The translations under genes were made by a program, and so were the position numbers. Positions 35,951 to 45,623 of a stretch of DNA of 64,000 nucleotides are shown here, piece by piece. The stretch lies in NCBI GenBank assembly GCA_945957605.1, contig CAMFLR010000006.1:372001-436000 (forward strand), written 5' to 3'. This DNA comes from an uncultured Isosphaeraceae bacterium (lineage in GTDB: Bacteria > Planctomycetota > Planctomycetia > Isosphaerales > Isosphaeraceae). The notes beneath the pieces were generated by a model, which was not told the DNA's origin, ran no database searches, and saw nothing but the letters and a program-made list of their open reading frames with translations. Each line of letters begins with the position of its first letter. Positions within the stretch are counted from its first letter, which is position 1.

Positions 35951-37441
35951 TCAAGCCGACGCGTGGTGCCCCGGCGACTTCTTCTCGATGCACCCGCCGC
36001 CCATCGGCAACATCTTGCTGGGGCTGCAATTGCCTTCGGGGTTGAAGGTATTGCGAATCGTTTCCATCGCAGACAGGTCTTCGGGCGTGAACAGCTTGGG
36101 CATGAACTCCATCTTCTCGACGCCGATCCCATGCTCGCCGGTCACGCTTCCGCCGACGTTGACGCACTCTTCGAGAATCTCATGGCTCGCGAGCAGCACC
36201 TGCTTCACCTGGTCGGGGTCGCGCTCGTCAAACAGCAAAATCGGGTGGATGTTGCCGTCGCCCGCGTGGAAGACGTTGGCGATTCGCAGGCCGTACTTTT
36301 CGCCGGTCGCGGTGATGAATCGCAAAATGTGCGGCAGCTTGGTGCGAGGCACGACGCCGTCTTGCGTACAGAACGTCGGGCTGAGGCGACCGATCGCGCC
36401 GAAGGCCGACTTGCGGCTCTTCCAGATAGCGACGTATTCCGGCTCTTTCCGCGTGCGCCAGGCGATCGACTTCTGCACCTCACCGCCGTTCTGGCGAACG
36501 ATCTCGGCAACAGCGTGCGATTCGCGTTCGAGACCGGCTTCCAGGCCGTCGATCTCAATAATGAGCACCGCACCCGCTTCGGTAGGGAATCCGAACCCAA
36601 ACGCCTGCTCGACCGCCCGAATCATGAGATTATCGAGCATTTCGAGCGCTGCTGGCACGATTCCCGCCGCAATAATGCCGCTGACGGTTTCCGTGGCGGC
36701 GTCGACCGAGTCGAATACGCCCAGGAACGTCCGCCCCGCCTCGGGATCGCGTGCGAGATTCACAATCACGCGGCTGACGATGCCGAACGTCCCTTCGTGG
36801 CCGACGATCAGCCCCGTCAGGTCATACCCAGGCGCGTCTTCCACGACTCCACCGGTGACCAACGTCGAGCCGTCGGGAAGAACCAACTCAACGCCCTTCA
36901 CATGGTTCACCGTTACGCCGTATTTCAGCGTATGAGGCCCACCGGAATTCGTCGCGACGTTCCCGCCGAGCGTACAGGCCCCCTGACTCGACGGATCGGG
37001 AGCGTAATGGAAGCCCGATCCCGCCAAAGCCCGTGTCAACCAAACGTTGACGACGCCCGGTTCAACCACGGCGTAACGATCCCGCAAATTGATTTCGAGG
37101 ATCGACTTCATGCGGGTAAGAGTGATCATCACCCCTCCGCCGACCGAAAGGGCACCGCCTGCCAGACTGGTACCGGCTCCTCGGGGGACGAACGGCACGC
37201 CGGCTTCGTGGCAGATTTTGATGGTCGCGACGAGTTGATCGCGCGTCGTGGGAAAGATCACCACGTCGGGCGAGTTCTTGGCGATCACATAACCGTCGCA
37301 CTCGTAAACGACGAGTTCATCCCTGCGCCAAAGGACATTTTCTTCGCCCACGGCTTCAATGAACTTGGCGAGCAGGCCGTCATTCAAAAGCTGGACGAAA
37401 TCGGGCTCAGCGGCGGCTGGGGTGGTAGCAGGGGCGGACAT
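35951..37441 (-). CDS. glcD: Glycolate oxidase subunit GlcD (FAD-linked oxidase)
   Basis: 496 residues, the usual GlcD length. FAD-binding PCMH domain: VPRGAGTSLAGGALSVGGGV, YAPDPSSQGACTLGGNVATN and SGGPHTLKYGVTVNHVKGVE. The C-terminal FAD-oxidase domain contains VFHAGDGNIHPILLFDERD and GSVTGEHGIGVEKMEFMP, with the conserved His/Glu residues. First gene of the glcD-unknown-glcE-glcF operon. A lactate-type substrate cannot be excluded from sequence alone, but the E and F partners support glycolate. Confidence 0.95.
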   Translation of the reverse strand: MSAPATTPAAAEPDFVQLLNDGLLAKFIEAVGEENVLWRRDELVVYECDGYVIAKNSPDVVIFPTTRDQLVATIKICHEAGVPFVPRGAGTSLAGGALSVGGGVMITLTRMKSILEINLRDRYAVVEPGVVNVWLTRALAGSGFHYAPDPSSQGACTLGGNVATNSGGPHTLKYGVTVNHVKGVELVLPDGSTLVTGGVVEDAPGYDLTGLIVGHEGTFGIVSRVIVNLARDPEAGRTFLGVFDSVDAATETVSGIIAAGIVPAALEMLDNLMIRAVEQAFGFGFPTEAGAVLIIEIDGLEAGLERESHAVAEIVRQNGGEVQKSIAWRTRKEPEYVAIWKSRKSAFGAIGRLSPTFCTQDGVVPRTKLPHILRFITATGEKYGLRIANVFHAGDGNIHPILLFDERDPDQVKQVLLASHEILEECVNVGGSVTGEHGIGVEKMEFMPKLFTPEDLSAMETIRNTFNPEGNCSPSKMLPMGGGCIEKKSPGHHASA

Positions 37442-37681
37442 GATTGACCAACAAACCTCGCGGGAGTGTGTGGAGTGGGCTTCAGCCGCCCACGCAAGAG
37501 TTTAACACTCCTGGGAAGCCGATGCCACGCCGGTATGGTTGGGGACGTGGCTGGCCATAAGTCGATGGGATGAATTATAGTGGCGATGCCGGGACGAAGG
37601 CGGATTGGCCGGCCAAAGCGTTTGGCGGGGCGCCGCAAGCTTCGATCTCGTGCGCGGTGGACCAGGTTGTCCATCTCGTGA

Positions 37682-39049
37682 ATGTGGTATGAACCGCTTT
37701 GGGTTGAACGAAGAAAAGCCAAAGAACGACGATCTCAAAGAATCTCAGACAGCTATCGAACTACTTGCGAACTGACAGCGCCCGTCTCTGACGAGCCCAG
37801 AGATGAGTCGCACGAGCATGTCTCGCGGCTTATCAATTACGCGATGCAATATCGGCGCGATGGACCAGCGCGTCTGGCCCTCATCGCCGACGAAAAGGTC
37901 CTGCGCTCGCTGGCGTTTTGCTGCCTGAGGCGAACTCGTTTGCTGGAAAAGTCGGCCCAGTGGTCCGAAGCACTCATCGCAATCGCCGCCCACTGGCGCG
38001 ACTGGCTTCGACCGCTGGAAGAGTGGACTCCCACCGGCGAAACCGAAGTGGAACAGTTCCGTTCGCTGATCACTCACCTCTTCGCGCTTTACCCGGTGCC
38101 CCCGTTCTTGGAAAGCGCCTGGCGATTGGGATTAAGCGGCGACGGGCTGAAATATCAAACCTGGTACAAGCAACTCGCACGCGGTGAAAGCGTTCACGAC
38201 CTTGCGGGCATGCCGATCTCTCTCAGCCACGCGGTCGCACATCAGTTTCGAAACGCGCCTGATGATCTCGACATCCCTTCAGCCATTCGCTGGGCGCAGA
38301 TCATGGGACGCGGCGGCAATGATTGCCTGGCCCGTCTCGTTATCAACAGCCGAATTGGGATCGATCAGAGCCGGGATGAATTCTGGCTCACGGTGATCGA
38401 CTGGTTCATCGCAAATCCCGAATTGCCGCCGGCGCAGTTCGAGCAAATTGTCGACTACATTCACGACCAGAAGTTCCGGGCTTGCGTCCCCAATCCCAAC
38501 GCACGCCGAGCCGGACAAGCACGGCAACCGGGAATGGTTCCGCCGCAGCCAGATTATTCGATCAAGGGGCGAACTCCGGCGTCACTGCTTCGGGCTGCCG
38601 AAGCCTGGCGCGAGCAAATGAGGACATTGCCGGCAAACAGGAGTCTGGAATGGACGCCTTCGCCGCTTCCGGCGTACCGCGGCTTTTTCGGAATGGGATC
38701 CGATCGCCGCGTGTACGCGATCACCGAGTTGATCTCGTTCCAGGAACTCTGGGAAGAGGGCACTGCGATGCATCATTGCGTCGCGCAATACTGGCGCAAT
38801 TGCTGGTCGGGACGCTCATCGATCTGGTCGATGACCACCGAGAACAGCACGGGCGAGAGTCAGCGATTGTTGACGCTCAACATCTTGTCCGACAGTCCCC
38901 ACATTTCCGAACTTGGCGGCCATTGCAATCGCCTGCCGACGCCGAGCGAGATCGCCGTTCTTTTGCGTTGGCGTGAATGCGGCGGACCTGGATTGCCAGA
39001 GCGATACAGGCCATGCATGTTCCAGCAATGGCATGAAGATTCTGTGTAA
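37682..39049 (+). CDS. PcfJ-domain-like protein
   Basis: 455 residues; the true start may be further in, since no strong RBS is seen before the first ATG. The first 300 residues are helical and Trp-rich (SAQWSEALIAIAAHWRDWLR). The C-terminal part (VYAITELISFQELWEEGTAM then HHCVAQYWRNCWSGRSSIWS) has the EG..MHHCV..Y pattern of PcfJ-like proteins, first known from conjugative plasmids and widespread on chromosomes with unknown role. No flanking transfer genes are present. Confidence 0.72.
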   Translation: MWYEPLWVERRKAKERRSQRISDSYRTTCELTAPVSDEPRDESHEHVSRLINYAMQYRRDGPARLALIADEKVLRSLAFCCLRRTRLLEKSAQWSEALIAIAAHWRDWLRPLEEWTPTGETEVEQFRSLITHLFALYPVPPFLESAWRLGLSGDGLKYQTWYKQLARGESVHDLAGMPISLSHAVAHQFRNAPDDLDIPSAIRWAQIMGRGGNDCLARLVINSRIGIDQSRDEFWLTVIDWFIANPELPPAQFEQIVDYIHDQKFRACVPNPNARRAGQARQPGMVPPQPDYSIKGRTPASLLRAAEAWREQMRTLPANRSLEWTPSPLPAYRGFFGMGSDRRVYAITELISFQELWEEGTAMHHCVAQYWRNCWSGRSSIWSMTTENSTGESQRLLTLNILSDSPHISELGGHCNRLPTPSEIAVLLRWRECGGPGLPERYRPCMFQQWHEDSV

Positions 39050-39232
39050 ACAGGTTTTTTGCCCCTTGCTTCGCGGTTCACGGAGCGAGGGGCATTCAAT
39101 CATTTTCAGGTTTGATTCCGCCAAATCCTCCCCCGCGCATTGGGGCAACCGTTCGGTTATGATCGTGCCACTCTCCGACGTTTGATGCCCGGCACTTCGT
39201 TTCATCGTCCCAGAGCCGAGACACATCGCCTG

Positions 39233-39862
39233 ATGTCACTCACTCAGAGCAGCCACCCGATCGTCCGCGAAAAAATTGCGCGCCTGCGGTCGGTCGAGAC
39301 GCCACCGTCCGAATTCCGTCGCCTCGTGCGCTCGCTAGCCTACCTGCTTGCGTTCGAGGCCCTGGCCGATGTGCCGCTGAAGGAAACGTCAGTCACAACT
39401 CCGATGGGCACGGCACCTGGCGTCGACTTCGCCGGGCCAATCGTCATCGTGCCGATTTTGCGAGCCGGCCTTGGCATGGCCGACGGCGTGCTCGACCTTC
39501 TGCCCGACGCCGAAGTTTGGCACCTGGGACTGCGTCGCAACGAGACGACACTCGAGCCCGAAGAGTATTATCGCCGCCTGCCGCAGCAGGAACGCGAGTC
39601 GACGGTGGTGATCGTCGACCCGATGCTCGCCACCGGCGGCTCAGCCGCGCACGCCTGCCGGCTCGTCCGCAAGTTCCATCCCGGTACGATTCGCTTCATA
39701 GCGATCATCTCCGCGCCCGAAGGGATCAAACACCTTCAGGACGAAGCTCCCGGCGTGGCAATTCACGTCGGCGTCATCGACGAGAAGCTGAACAGCATCG
39801 GCTACATCTACCCCGGCCTGGGCGATGCGGGCGATCGGCAGTTCGCCACGTTCGAGGTGTAG
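39233..39862 (+). CDS. upp: Uracil phosphoribosyltransferase
   Basis: 209 residues from the ATG that aligns with the known family start (SSHPIVREKIARLRS). The PRPP-binding loop is VIVDPMLATGGSA, the uracil-binding region GYIYPGLGDAGDRQFAT, and VPILRAGLGMADGVLDLLP is the conserved N-terminal motif. It makes UMP from uracil and PRPP. It heads a nucleoside-salvage run on this strand. Confidence 0.96.
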   Translation: MSLTQSSHPIVREKIARLRSVETPPSEFRRLVRSLAYLLAFEALADVPLKETSVTTPMGTAPGVDFAGPIVIVPILRAGLGMADGVLDLLPDAEVWHLGLRRNETTLEPEEYYRRLPQQERESTVVIVDPMLATGGSAAHACRLVRKFHPGTIRFIAIISAPEGIKHLQDEAPGVAIHVGVIDEKLNSIGYIYPGLGDAGDRQFATFEV

Positions 39863-39870
39863 TACTCGCT

Positions 39871-39942
39871 GGGTGCCACTGGCGATGCCAGTGCTCTTAT
39901 TTCGTATTGTGATGAGAAGCACTGGCATCGCCAGTGGCACCC
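39871..39942. repeat. Perfect long palindrome of a second repeat type
   Basis: GGGTGCCACTGGCGATGCCA followed by GTGCT pairs perfectly with AGCACTGGCATCGCCAGTGG then CACCC, around a loop of about 22 bases. The half-site TTGGGTGCCACTGGCTTCGC followed by CAGTGCTG near 56650 and ACCAGTGGCACCCGA near 13757 belong to the same type. It lies between upp and the phosphorylase gene and could act as a terminator or processing signal. Confidence 0.85.
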
Positions 39943-39990
39943 GAATCTAAGCCGTAGTTAGGCATCAGTTGCATCGAGGAACGTTTCATC

Positions 39991-41292
39991 ATGCGCGCTG
40001 TTGACTTGATTCGCGCAAAGCGGCTGGGGCAAGAACTGAGTGACGCCGAAATCCGCTTCCTCATCGCCGGCCTGGGGGACGACACGATCCCCGAATATCA
40101 GTGGTCGGCGCTCTTGATGGCGATTCTCTGGCAAGGGATGTCCGACCGCGAAACCGCCACGCTGACCGACGCCATGATGCGGTCGGGAATCGTCGTTGAT
40201 TTCTCACATATTCCCGGTTTAAAGATCGACAAGCATTCAACCGGCGGTGTCGGCGACAAAACCTCGCTCATCCTCGCCCCAATCGCTGCCGCATGCGGCG
40301 TACCGGTGCCGATGGTTTCGGGTCGCGGGTTGGGTCACACGGGCGGCACGCTCGACAAGCTCGAAGCGATCCCCGGCTTCAACGTCAATCTCGACCTCGA
40401 TCGTTACAAGGCCGTGCTCGAAGAATGCGGCATGGTGCTAATTGGCCAGACGAAGGAAATCGCCCCGGCTGATAAAACGCTTTACGCCCTGCGCGACGCC
40501 ACGGCGACAGTCGAGTCAATCCCACTGATTTCGGCGTCGATCATGTCGAAAAAGTTGGCCGAAGGAATCGACGGGCTGGTGCTCGACGTGAAAACGGGCA
40601 ATGGCGCGTTCATGGAGAAATATGAGGATTCACGCTACCTCGCCGAAACGATGGTGGCGATTGGCCGCGGGCTCGGCAAACGGATGCGAGCATTGATTAC
40701 CCGCATGGATCAACCCCTCGGCGACATGGTGGGTAACTCGCTCGAGGTCGCCGAGTGCATTGGCTGCCTGCGCGGCGAAGGCCCGGCCGATTTGATCGAG
40801 CTATCGGTTGAACTCGCCGCCGAAATGGTCCTTATGGGTGGTCGCGCCGAGAATCTTGACGAAGCGCGAATGAAATGCCTCGCGACGATTGATGACGGCT
40901 CGGCGCTCGAAGCGTTTCGCAAGGTGATTGCGGCTCAGGGGGGCGATTCGCGGGTGGTTGATGATCTTTCGGTACTGCCCGCGGCCAAGAAGGAAGTGCC
41001 GTTGATTGCGGATCACGCGGGATTTGTCGCCGGCCTGTTGGCGAGGCCCGTGGGAGTGGCGTCGATGCTTCTAGGAGCCGGTCGAGCTCGCACGGATTCG
41101 GTGATTGACCATGCCGTGGGCGTGGTGTTGCACAAGCGCTTAGGGGATCGCGTCGAGGCCGGCGAGCCGCTTTGTACGTTGCTCGTGAATGACGAATCGA
41201 ACGTGCCGAAGGCGTTGAAGATGATTCGCGAGGCGTATCAGTTTGCGGAGAGTCCGCCACCGGCGCAGGAGTTGATTGTTGAGCGATTTTGA
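39991..41292 (+). CDS. Pyrimidine-nucleoside (thymidine) phosphorylase
   Basis: 433 residues, GAGGAAC before the ATG. The family signature is intact: KHSTGGVGDKTSLILAP, then MVSGRGLGHTGGTLDKLEAI. KLAEGIDGLVLDVKTGNGAF with FMEKYEDSRYLA marks the alpha/beta domain. The enzyme releases the base from thymidine, uridine or deoxyuridine by phosphorolysis. DeoA versus Pdp specificity cannot be settled by reading. Confidence 0.95.
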   Translation: MRAVDLIRAKRLGQELSDAEIRFLIAGLGDDTIPEYQWSALLMAILWQGMSDRETATLTDAMMRSGIVVDFSHIPGLKIDKHSTGGVGDKTSLILAPIAAACGVPVPMVSGRGLGHTGGTLDKLEAIPGFNVNLDLDRYKAVLEECGMVLIGQTKEIAPADKTLYALRDATATVESIPLISASIMSKKLAEGIDGLVLDVKTGNGAFMEKYEDSRYLAETMVAIGRGLGKRMRALITRMDQPLGDMVGNSLEVAECIGCLRGEGPADLIELSVELAAEMVLMGGRAENLDEARMKCLATIDDGSALEAFRKVIAAQGGDSRVVDDLSVLPAAKKEVPLIADHAGFVAGLLARPVGVASMLLGAGRARTDSVIDHAVGVVLHKRLGDRVEAGEPLCTLLVNDESNVPKALKMIREAYQFAESPPPAQELIVERF

Positions 41293-41332
41293 GATGAGTA
41301 CGATCCTTTTAGGAAGGTGATACATCACTACG

Positions 41333-41367
41333 GGGGTGGCCGAGACAACTTGTTGTCCGGGCCACCC
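41333..41367. repeat. Short hairpin, dispersed ACAACTTGTTGT family
   Basis: GGGGTGGCCGAGACAACTTG with TTGTCCGGGCCACCC forms a single imperfect hairpin around the palindrome ACAACTTGTTGT. This is one arm of the larger two-hairpin element, here standing alone between the phosphorylase and nupC genes. Confidence 0.75.
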
Positions 41368-41457
41368 GTCTCAGAAGATTGATCGAGAAGAAGGCGAACC
41401 GAATCCCCTCTCCATCACACTTTCACTTGAGCAGATCATCCATCCGACGAGGGACTG

Positions 41458-42741
41458 ATGACCGAACTCTGGGCTGCGACTGATTCCTCCGCACTGACCG
41501 ACAAGCTGCGTGGCGGCCTCGGCATGATACTTATTCTCACACTGGTTTACCTTCTCTCCGAACACAAAAAACGCATTCAGTGGAAGGGCGTCGTCTTCTG
41601 GGGGCTTGTGCTCCAGTGGGGCTTCGCGTTCCTCGTGCTTTATGTTCCAGCCGGAGTGAAAGTGCTCACGGCGGCGGGAAAGTTTATTGAAGGTGCGCTG
41701 GGCTCGGCCATTGAAGGAGCGAAGTTCCTCTTTGGCGAAAAGCTTGTCGATCCCGGTGGTCCTGCAGGATTCGTCTTCGCGTTCCGCGTGCTGCCGACGG
41801 TGATTTTCGTCGCAGCGTTTTTTGCAGTGCTTTATCACCTTGGCATCATGCAATTAATTGTTCGCGCGTTTGCGATCGTCATGAAAAAACTCATGGGCGT
41901 GAGCGGGGCCGAGTCGCTCAACGTCGCCGCGTCGTTGTTTCTAGGGCAGACCGAAGCGCCGCTTACAATCCGGCCCTACCTGCCAAAGCTCACGCGTTCC
42001 GAACTGCTCACTGTCATGACTTCGGGCATGGCGCATGTTTCTGGCGGAGTGATGGCGGCGTATTTTCAGGTCGTCGACGCTCGGCATATTCTCACGGCTG
42101 TGATCATGACTGCCCCGGGAACCATCCTCATCGCCAAGATGTTGATCCCCGAAACCGAGGTGCCGGAAACCGCAGGCAACGTCACGCCTGACAAGGAAAG
42201 ACCCGACACGAACATTCTCGCGGCGGCTTCGCGAGGCACGCGCGATGGACTGGAACTCGCCCTCAACATCGGCGCAATGCTCATCGCGTTCATCGGCCTC
42301 ATCGCCCTGATCAACGCGGGGCTTGGTCTGGCCGGTGGGTTTATCGAAACGCAGCTTGGCGTCGATTACGGGCTGAAAACGCTTTCACTTCAGCGGATTT
42401 TGGGGACCGTTCTCGCGCCGGTCGCGTGGATTCTTGGCATCCCCTGGTCCGACTGTGTGCAGGTTGGCGGGTTGCTGGGCACTCGGACGATCCTCAACGA
42501 GTTGATTGCGTTCAACGATCTCGGCAAACTCAAGGAAATGATTTCTCCGCGGTCCTATCACATTGCGACGTTCGCACTCTGTGGTTTCGCCAATCTCAGC
42601 TCGATTGGCATTCAGCTTGGCGGTATCGGCTCGCTCGCGCCGAATTTGCGACCTGAGCTGGCACGGCTGGGCTTCAAGGCTCTACTCGCGGGCACACTGG
42701 CGAATTTTCTCTCGGCCTGCATCGCGGGAATTCTCCTATGA
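41458..42741 (+). CDS. Concentrative nucleoside transporter, NupC family
   Basis: 427 residues with about 9-10 TM segments. CNT motifs are visible: LRGGLGMILILTLVYLLSEH at the start, ESLNVAASLFLGQTEAPLTI in the middle (the EAP motif in the substrate site), MTSGMAHVSGGVMAAY, and FALCGFANLSSIGIQLGGIG near the end. It imports nucleosides with Na+ or H+. Its stop overlaps the start of the purine nucleoside phosphorylase gene by four bases, which links uptake to phosphorolysis. Confidence 0.96.
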   Translation: MTELWAATDSSALTDKLRGGLGMILILTLVYLLSEHKKRIQWKGVVFWGLVLQWGFAFLVLYVPAGVKVLTAAGKFIEGALGSAIEGAKFLFGEKLVDPGGPAGFVFAFRVLPTVIFVAAFFAVLYHLGIMQLIVRAFAIVMKKLMGVSGAESLNVAASLFLGQTEAPLTIRPYLPKLTRSELLTVMTSGMAHVSGGVMAAYFQVVDARHILTAVIMTAPGTILIAKMLIPETEVPETAGNVTPDKERPDTNILAAASRGTRDGLELALNIGAMLIAFIGLIALINAGLGLAGGFIETQLGVDYGLKTLSLQRILGTVLAPVAWILGIPWSDCVQVGGLLGTRTILNELIAFNDLGKLKEMISPRSYHIATFALCGFANLSSIGIQLGGIGSLAPNLRPELARLGFKALLAGTLANFLSACIAGILL

Positions 42742-43565
42742 ACGACGACGACCTCTTCGACCAGATTGAACAGGCGAGCGCGTCGGTGCGCAAGGCAGTT
42801 GGCACATTTCCCAAGATTGCCGTTACACTCGGCTCGGGGCTGGGACATCTCGTCGACGAATTGCGCGACGCCCGCGTCCTCGATTACTCCGAAATCCCCT
42901 TCTTCCCGGTGCCAACCATCGCCGGACACGCCGGCAAGCTTTGCACCGGCCTGCTCGGTGGCGTACCCGTCGCGATGCTTCAAGGGCGCGTTCATTACTA
43001 CGAAGGGAACGGCCTCGACCGCGTGACGTTCCCCACGCGCGTACTTCAACGATTGGGCGTGAAGTCGATCATCCTCACCGCGGCCACGGGAGGCGTCGCG
43101 CTCAACCTGCACAAGGGGGATCTCGTCTGCCTGACCGACCACATCAACGGCCTCGGCTTCAACCCGCTCCGAGGCCCGAATGACGACCGCTTCGGCACAC
43201 GTTTCCCCGACATGAGCGAGGTGTACTCAGTCCACCTGCGGAGTGTCGCGCACGAGGAGGCGATGAAGCTCGGTATCACGCTCAAGTCGGGCGTCTATTA
43301 CGCAATGCCCGGCCCGAGCTATGAAACGCCGGCCGAAATTCGTATGCTACGCACGCTCGGGGCCGACGTGGTGGGGATGTCGACGGTTCCCGAAGCAATC
43401 GTCGCGCGGCACGGCGGGATAAACGTGCTCGGCTTCGCAATGGTGACGAACGCCGCCGCCGGAGTGACGGGCGAGACGATTCATCACGCGGAAGTGCTGG
43501 ATGTTGCCGAGGAGGCGGGGAAGCGGTTGGGTAAGATCATCGCGGCTGTGGTGCCGAAGATTTGA
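42738..43565 (+). CDS. Purine nucleoside phosphorylase (trimeric class)
   Basis: 275 residues, start in ATGA overlap with the transporter. Motifs: GSGLGHLVDELRDARVLDY, MLQGRVHYYEG, AATGGVALNLHKGDLVCLTD with HINGLGFNPLRGPND, AMPGPSYETPAEIRMLRTLG, and FAMVTNAAAG. The Asn in VTNAAAG and Glu in PSYETPAE are the base-contacting positions of low-molecular-mass PNPs that split inosine and guanosine. Last gene of the salvage operon. Confidence 0.95.
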   Translation: MNDDDLFDQIEQASASVRKAVGTFPKIAVTLGSGLGHLVDELRDARVLDYSEIPFFPVPTIAGHAGKLCTGLLGGVPVAMLQGRVHYYEGNGLDRVTFPTRVLQRLGVKSIILTAATGGVALNLHKGDLVCLTDHINGLGFNPLRGPNDDRFGTRFPDMSEVYSVHLRSVAHEEAMKLGITLKSGVYYAMPGPSYETPAEIRMLRTLGADVVGMSTVPEAIVARHGGINVLGFAMVTNAAAGVTGETIHHAEVLDVAEEAGKRLGKIIAAVVPKI

Positions 43566-43606
43566 GGGCAAGGGGTTCGCGCACTCAAGTTTGGATATAA
43601 GGACAT

Positions 43607-43703
43607 GTGGCTGGGGCAGAATGCCCCAGCCACCCGGAAATCACTCATATTTGCGCAGAAGAATAGTTGGGTAGCCGAGACAACTTGGTTGTCTCGGCTA
43701 CCC
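43607..43703. repeat. Two adjacent perfect hairpins of the dispersed repeat family
   Basis: GTGGCTGGGGCAGAATGCCC followed by CAGCCAC (43608-43634) and GGGTAGCCGAGACAACTTGG with TTGTCTCGGCTACCC (43669-43703). The second carries the ACAACTTG.TTGT core with an extra G in the loop. They lie between convergent genes and may terminate transcription from both sides. Confidence 0.8.
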
Positions 43704-43728
43704 AATTCATTTCATCAGGCCAACCCTG

Positions 43729-43787
43729 TGCGCAAAACAAAACGCGGGAGAACTGGCCCTCAACGAGCGGCCAGCCACATCCCGCGT
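43729..43787 (-). terminator. Terminator of the Gly/Asn-rich protein gene
   Basis: Read on the minus strand: ACGCGGGATGTGGCTGGCC, a loop, GGCCAGTTCTCCCGCGT, then TTTGTTTTGCGC. The stem and T-rich tail follow the stop within about 20 bases. An almost identical hairpin ends the paralog near 47.2 kb. Confidence 0.85.
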
Positions 43788-43805
43788 TCTGCCGATCGGG
43801 GGCGA

Positions 43806-45623
43806 TCAACGAGCGAACTTCAACCCGGGATCGTCCGTCGGTGCACCCACGGCTCGGAAGGTGAAGTGCGTGTCGTCTTGCCAGGCAATCTGTCCAGCAA
43901 GTGCCCCCAATTGTGAATCCTTATCATTGAGCGTGAGCACGTCACCGTTGACCGCCGAACTGCCGCTAATCGTCTTGGCGGGTTGTCCCGACGCTGCGAC
44001 TGCCCATGAAAACGCGCCGCCGTCTTGTAGCGTCAGCGTTACCTTGGCACCGGGCGCCGGTGTTGCGGTCCAGGTTCCTACGAGCTTCGTACCGTCAATT
44101 GGTGCGGCGTCGGCCGGAGGAGCGGCTGGGGCGGCTGAATTGCTGGGTTGCAGCTTGGCCAGAAGTTGGGCCGAGAGACCGTCGTTCGGTTGAAGCTCGA
44201 CGACCGCTTTGAGCTCGCGCGCTGCCGGCTCGGTGTGTCCCTGGCAGATGTATTCATACGCCAGAACGAAACGCGCCTGCGCCGACTTGGGGTTCGCTCG
44301 TACGTACGCTTCAAGCGCACGAACCTGCGTAGTGTAGAGATTCGCGTCGTCGTAATTGCCGATCAACGTGGTCCAGTCCCAACCGGGGCCGACCGATAAC
44401 ACCGCATAAAGCGGCGCGGCAGCCTGGTCGTATTTACCCTGGGCAAAGTACACCAGGCCGATGAATTCGTGCATCGTGGCGTCGTTGGGCATTTGCGCGA
44501 GCGCCTGCTTCGCCAGCGTTAGAGCGTTGTCGTAGTCGTTGGCGGCGAACGCCTGGCGTGCCTGGTCGAATGCAGAAGCCCCCTGCTCGGCGACGGCCTG
44601 TTCCGGCGGCGCGGCAGCGGTATTGATCGGCTGCGAGTAGTTGTACGCCGCTTGCGGTTGAGCTGCGCCAGTGCCTCCGCCCATGCCCATCGCATAGGGA
44701 TTCGCATAGCTGGAATAACCGTAGCCATAAAGCGGCGATCCCACGCCCCAGGCACCAATGCCGCCCGCGGCGAGCGCTCCGTAGTTGTTACCCCAGTAAC
44801 CGTTGGTCATGCCAGGGTGATACTGGTTATACACGTTGCGATTCGCGTAACCCGCACCCAACGCGGCTGCGCCCGCCGGACTGATATTCGGGTCGTTGCG
44901 ATTCGCATAACCCGCTCCCAACGCCGCTGCACCCGCGTTGCTGATGTTCGGGTTGTTGCGGTTCGCGTAGCCAGCGCCCACTGCCGCCGCGCCAGCGTTG
45001 CTCATGTTCGGGTTGTTACGATTCGCGTAGCCAGCACCCGCTGCCGCCGCACCCGCGTTGCTGATGTTCGGGTTGTTGCGATTCGCGTAACCGGCTCCCG
45101 CTGCGGCCGCGCCGGCGTTGTTCGGTTGATTGCGATTCGCATAGCCAGCTCCGGCAGCTGCTGCGCCCGCGTTGCCCGGCTGATTGCGATTCGCGTAACC
45201 GGCTCCCGCTGCCGCCGCGCCCGCATTGTTGGGATTGCCATTGCGATTCGCGAAGCCAGCGCCCGCCGCTGTCGCACCGTTGTTCACCGGCGGACGACTT
45301 CCTTGCGACCCACCGGCGCCCGGCCGATTCCCCGCCGGCATCTGCCCACCGCCTTGCGGGCGATTTCCGGGATATCCACCAGCGCCACCTTGGGGACGAT
45401 ATCCCTCACCACCACCGCCGCCCGGCCTCGGCTGACTGAACGACGGCGAGCGATTCATGCCTGCGCCGCCGCCACCAAAGCCCTCACCGCCGCCTCGCGC
45501 CATTCCACCGCCGCCGCCGCCGCCCCCACGAGGACCGCCGCCGCGGCCCGCTTCACACTCGGCCGCGTTCATCAAGAGTGCAAGCGACGCACCCACCGCA
45601 AGTTTGCCCAGGATCCGTTTCAT
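43806..45623 (-). CDS. Secreted Gly/Asn-rich repeat protein with TPR region
   Basis: 605 residues. Signal peptide MKRILGKLAVGASLALLMNA is followed by Gly-rich sequence and a tandem repeat: eight copies of AGAG(Y/F)ANRN with NP-type spacers, encoded by imperfect 48-60 base DNA repeats (about 44835-45260). Next comes an aromatic Gly-rich segment (GYWGNNYGALAAGGIGAWGV), two or three TPRs (FDQARQAFAANDYDNALTLA and AVVELQPNDGLSAQLL), and a C-terminal beta domain (KLVGTWTATPAPGAKVTLTL to the end). The start is set by the signal peptide, with GGGATATC before the ATG. Function unknown; likely surface or periplasmic. Confidence 0.8.
   Translation of the reverse strand: MKRILGKLAVGASLALLMNAAECEAGRGGGPRGGGGGGGGMARGGGEGFGGGGAGMNRSPSFSQPRPGGGGGEGYRPQGGAGGYPGNRPQGGGQMPAGNRPGAGGSQGSRPPVNNGATAAGAGFANRNGNPNNAGAAAAGAGYANRNQPGNAGAAAAGAGYANRNQPNNAGAAAAGAGYANRNNPNISNAGAAAAGAGYANRNNPNMSNAGAAAVGAGYANRNNPNISNAGAAALGAGYANRNDPNISPAGAAALGAGYANRNVYNQYHPGMTNGYWGNNYGALAAGGIGAWGVGSPLYGYGYSSYANPYAMGMGGGTGAAQPQAAYNYSQPINTAAAPPEQAVAEQGASAFDQARQAFAANDYDNALTLAKQALAQMPNDATMHEFIGLVYFAQGKYDQAAAPLYAVLSVGPGWDWTTLIGNYDDANLYTTQVRALEAYVRANPKSAQARFVLAYEYICQGHTEPAARELKAVVELQPNDGLSAQLLAKLQPSNSAAPAAPPADAAPIDGTKLVGTWTATPAPGAKVTLTLQDGGAFSWAVAASGQPAKTISGSSAVNGDVLTLNDKDSQLGALAGQIAWQDDTHFTFRAVGAPTDDPGLKFAR

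Noticed and set aside
35963-37447. 494-residue plus-strand ORF
   Set aside because: It mirrors glcD almost exactly. The minus-strand frame has all FAD-oxidase motifs and this one has none.
44835-45260. CRISPR array
   Set aside because: The regular 48-60 base units are translated in frame as protein repeats, have no unique spacers, and no cas genes are near.
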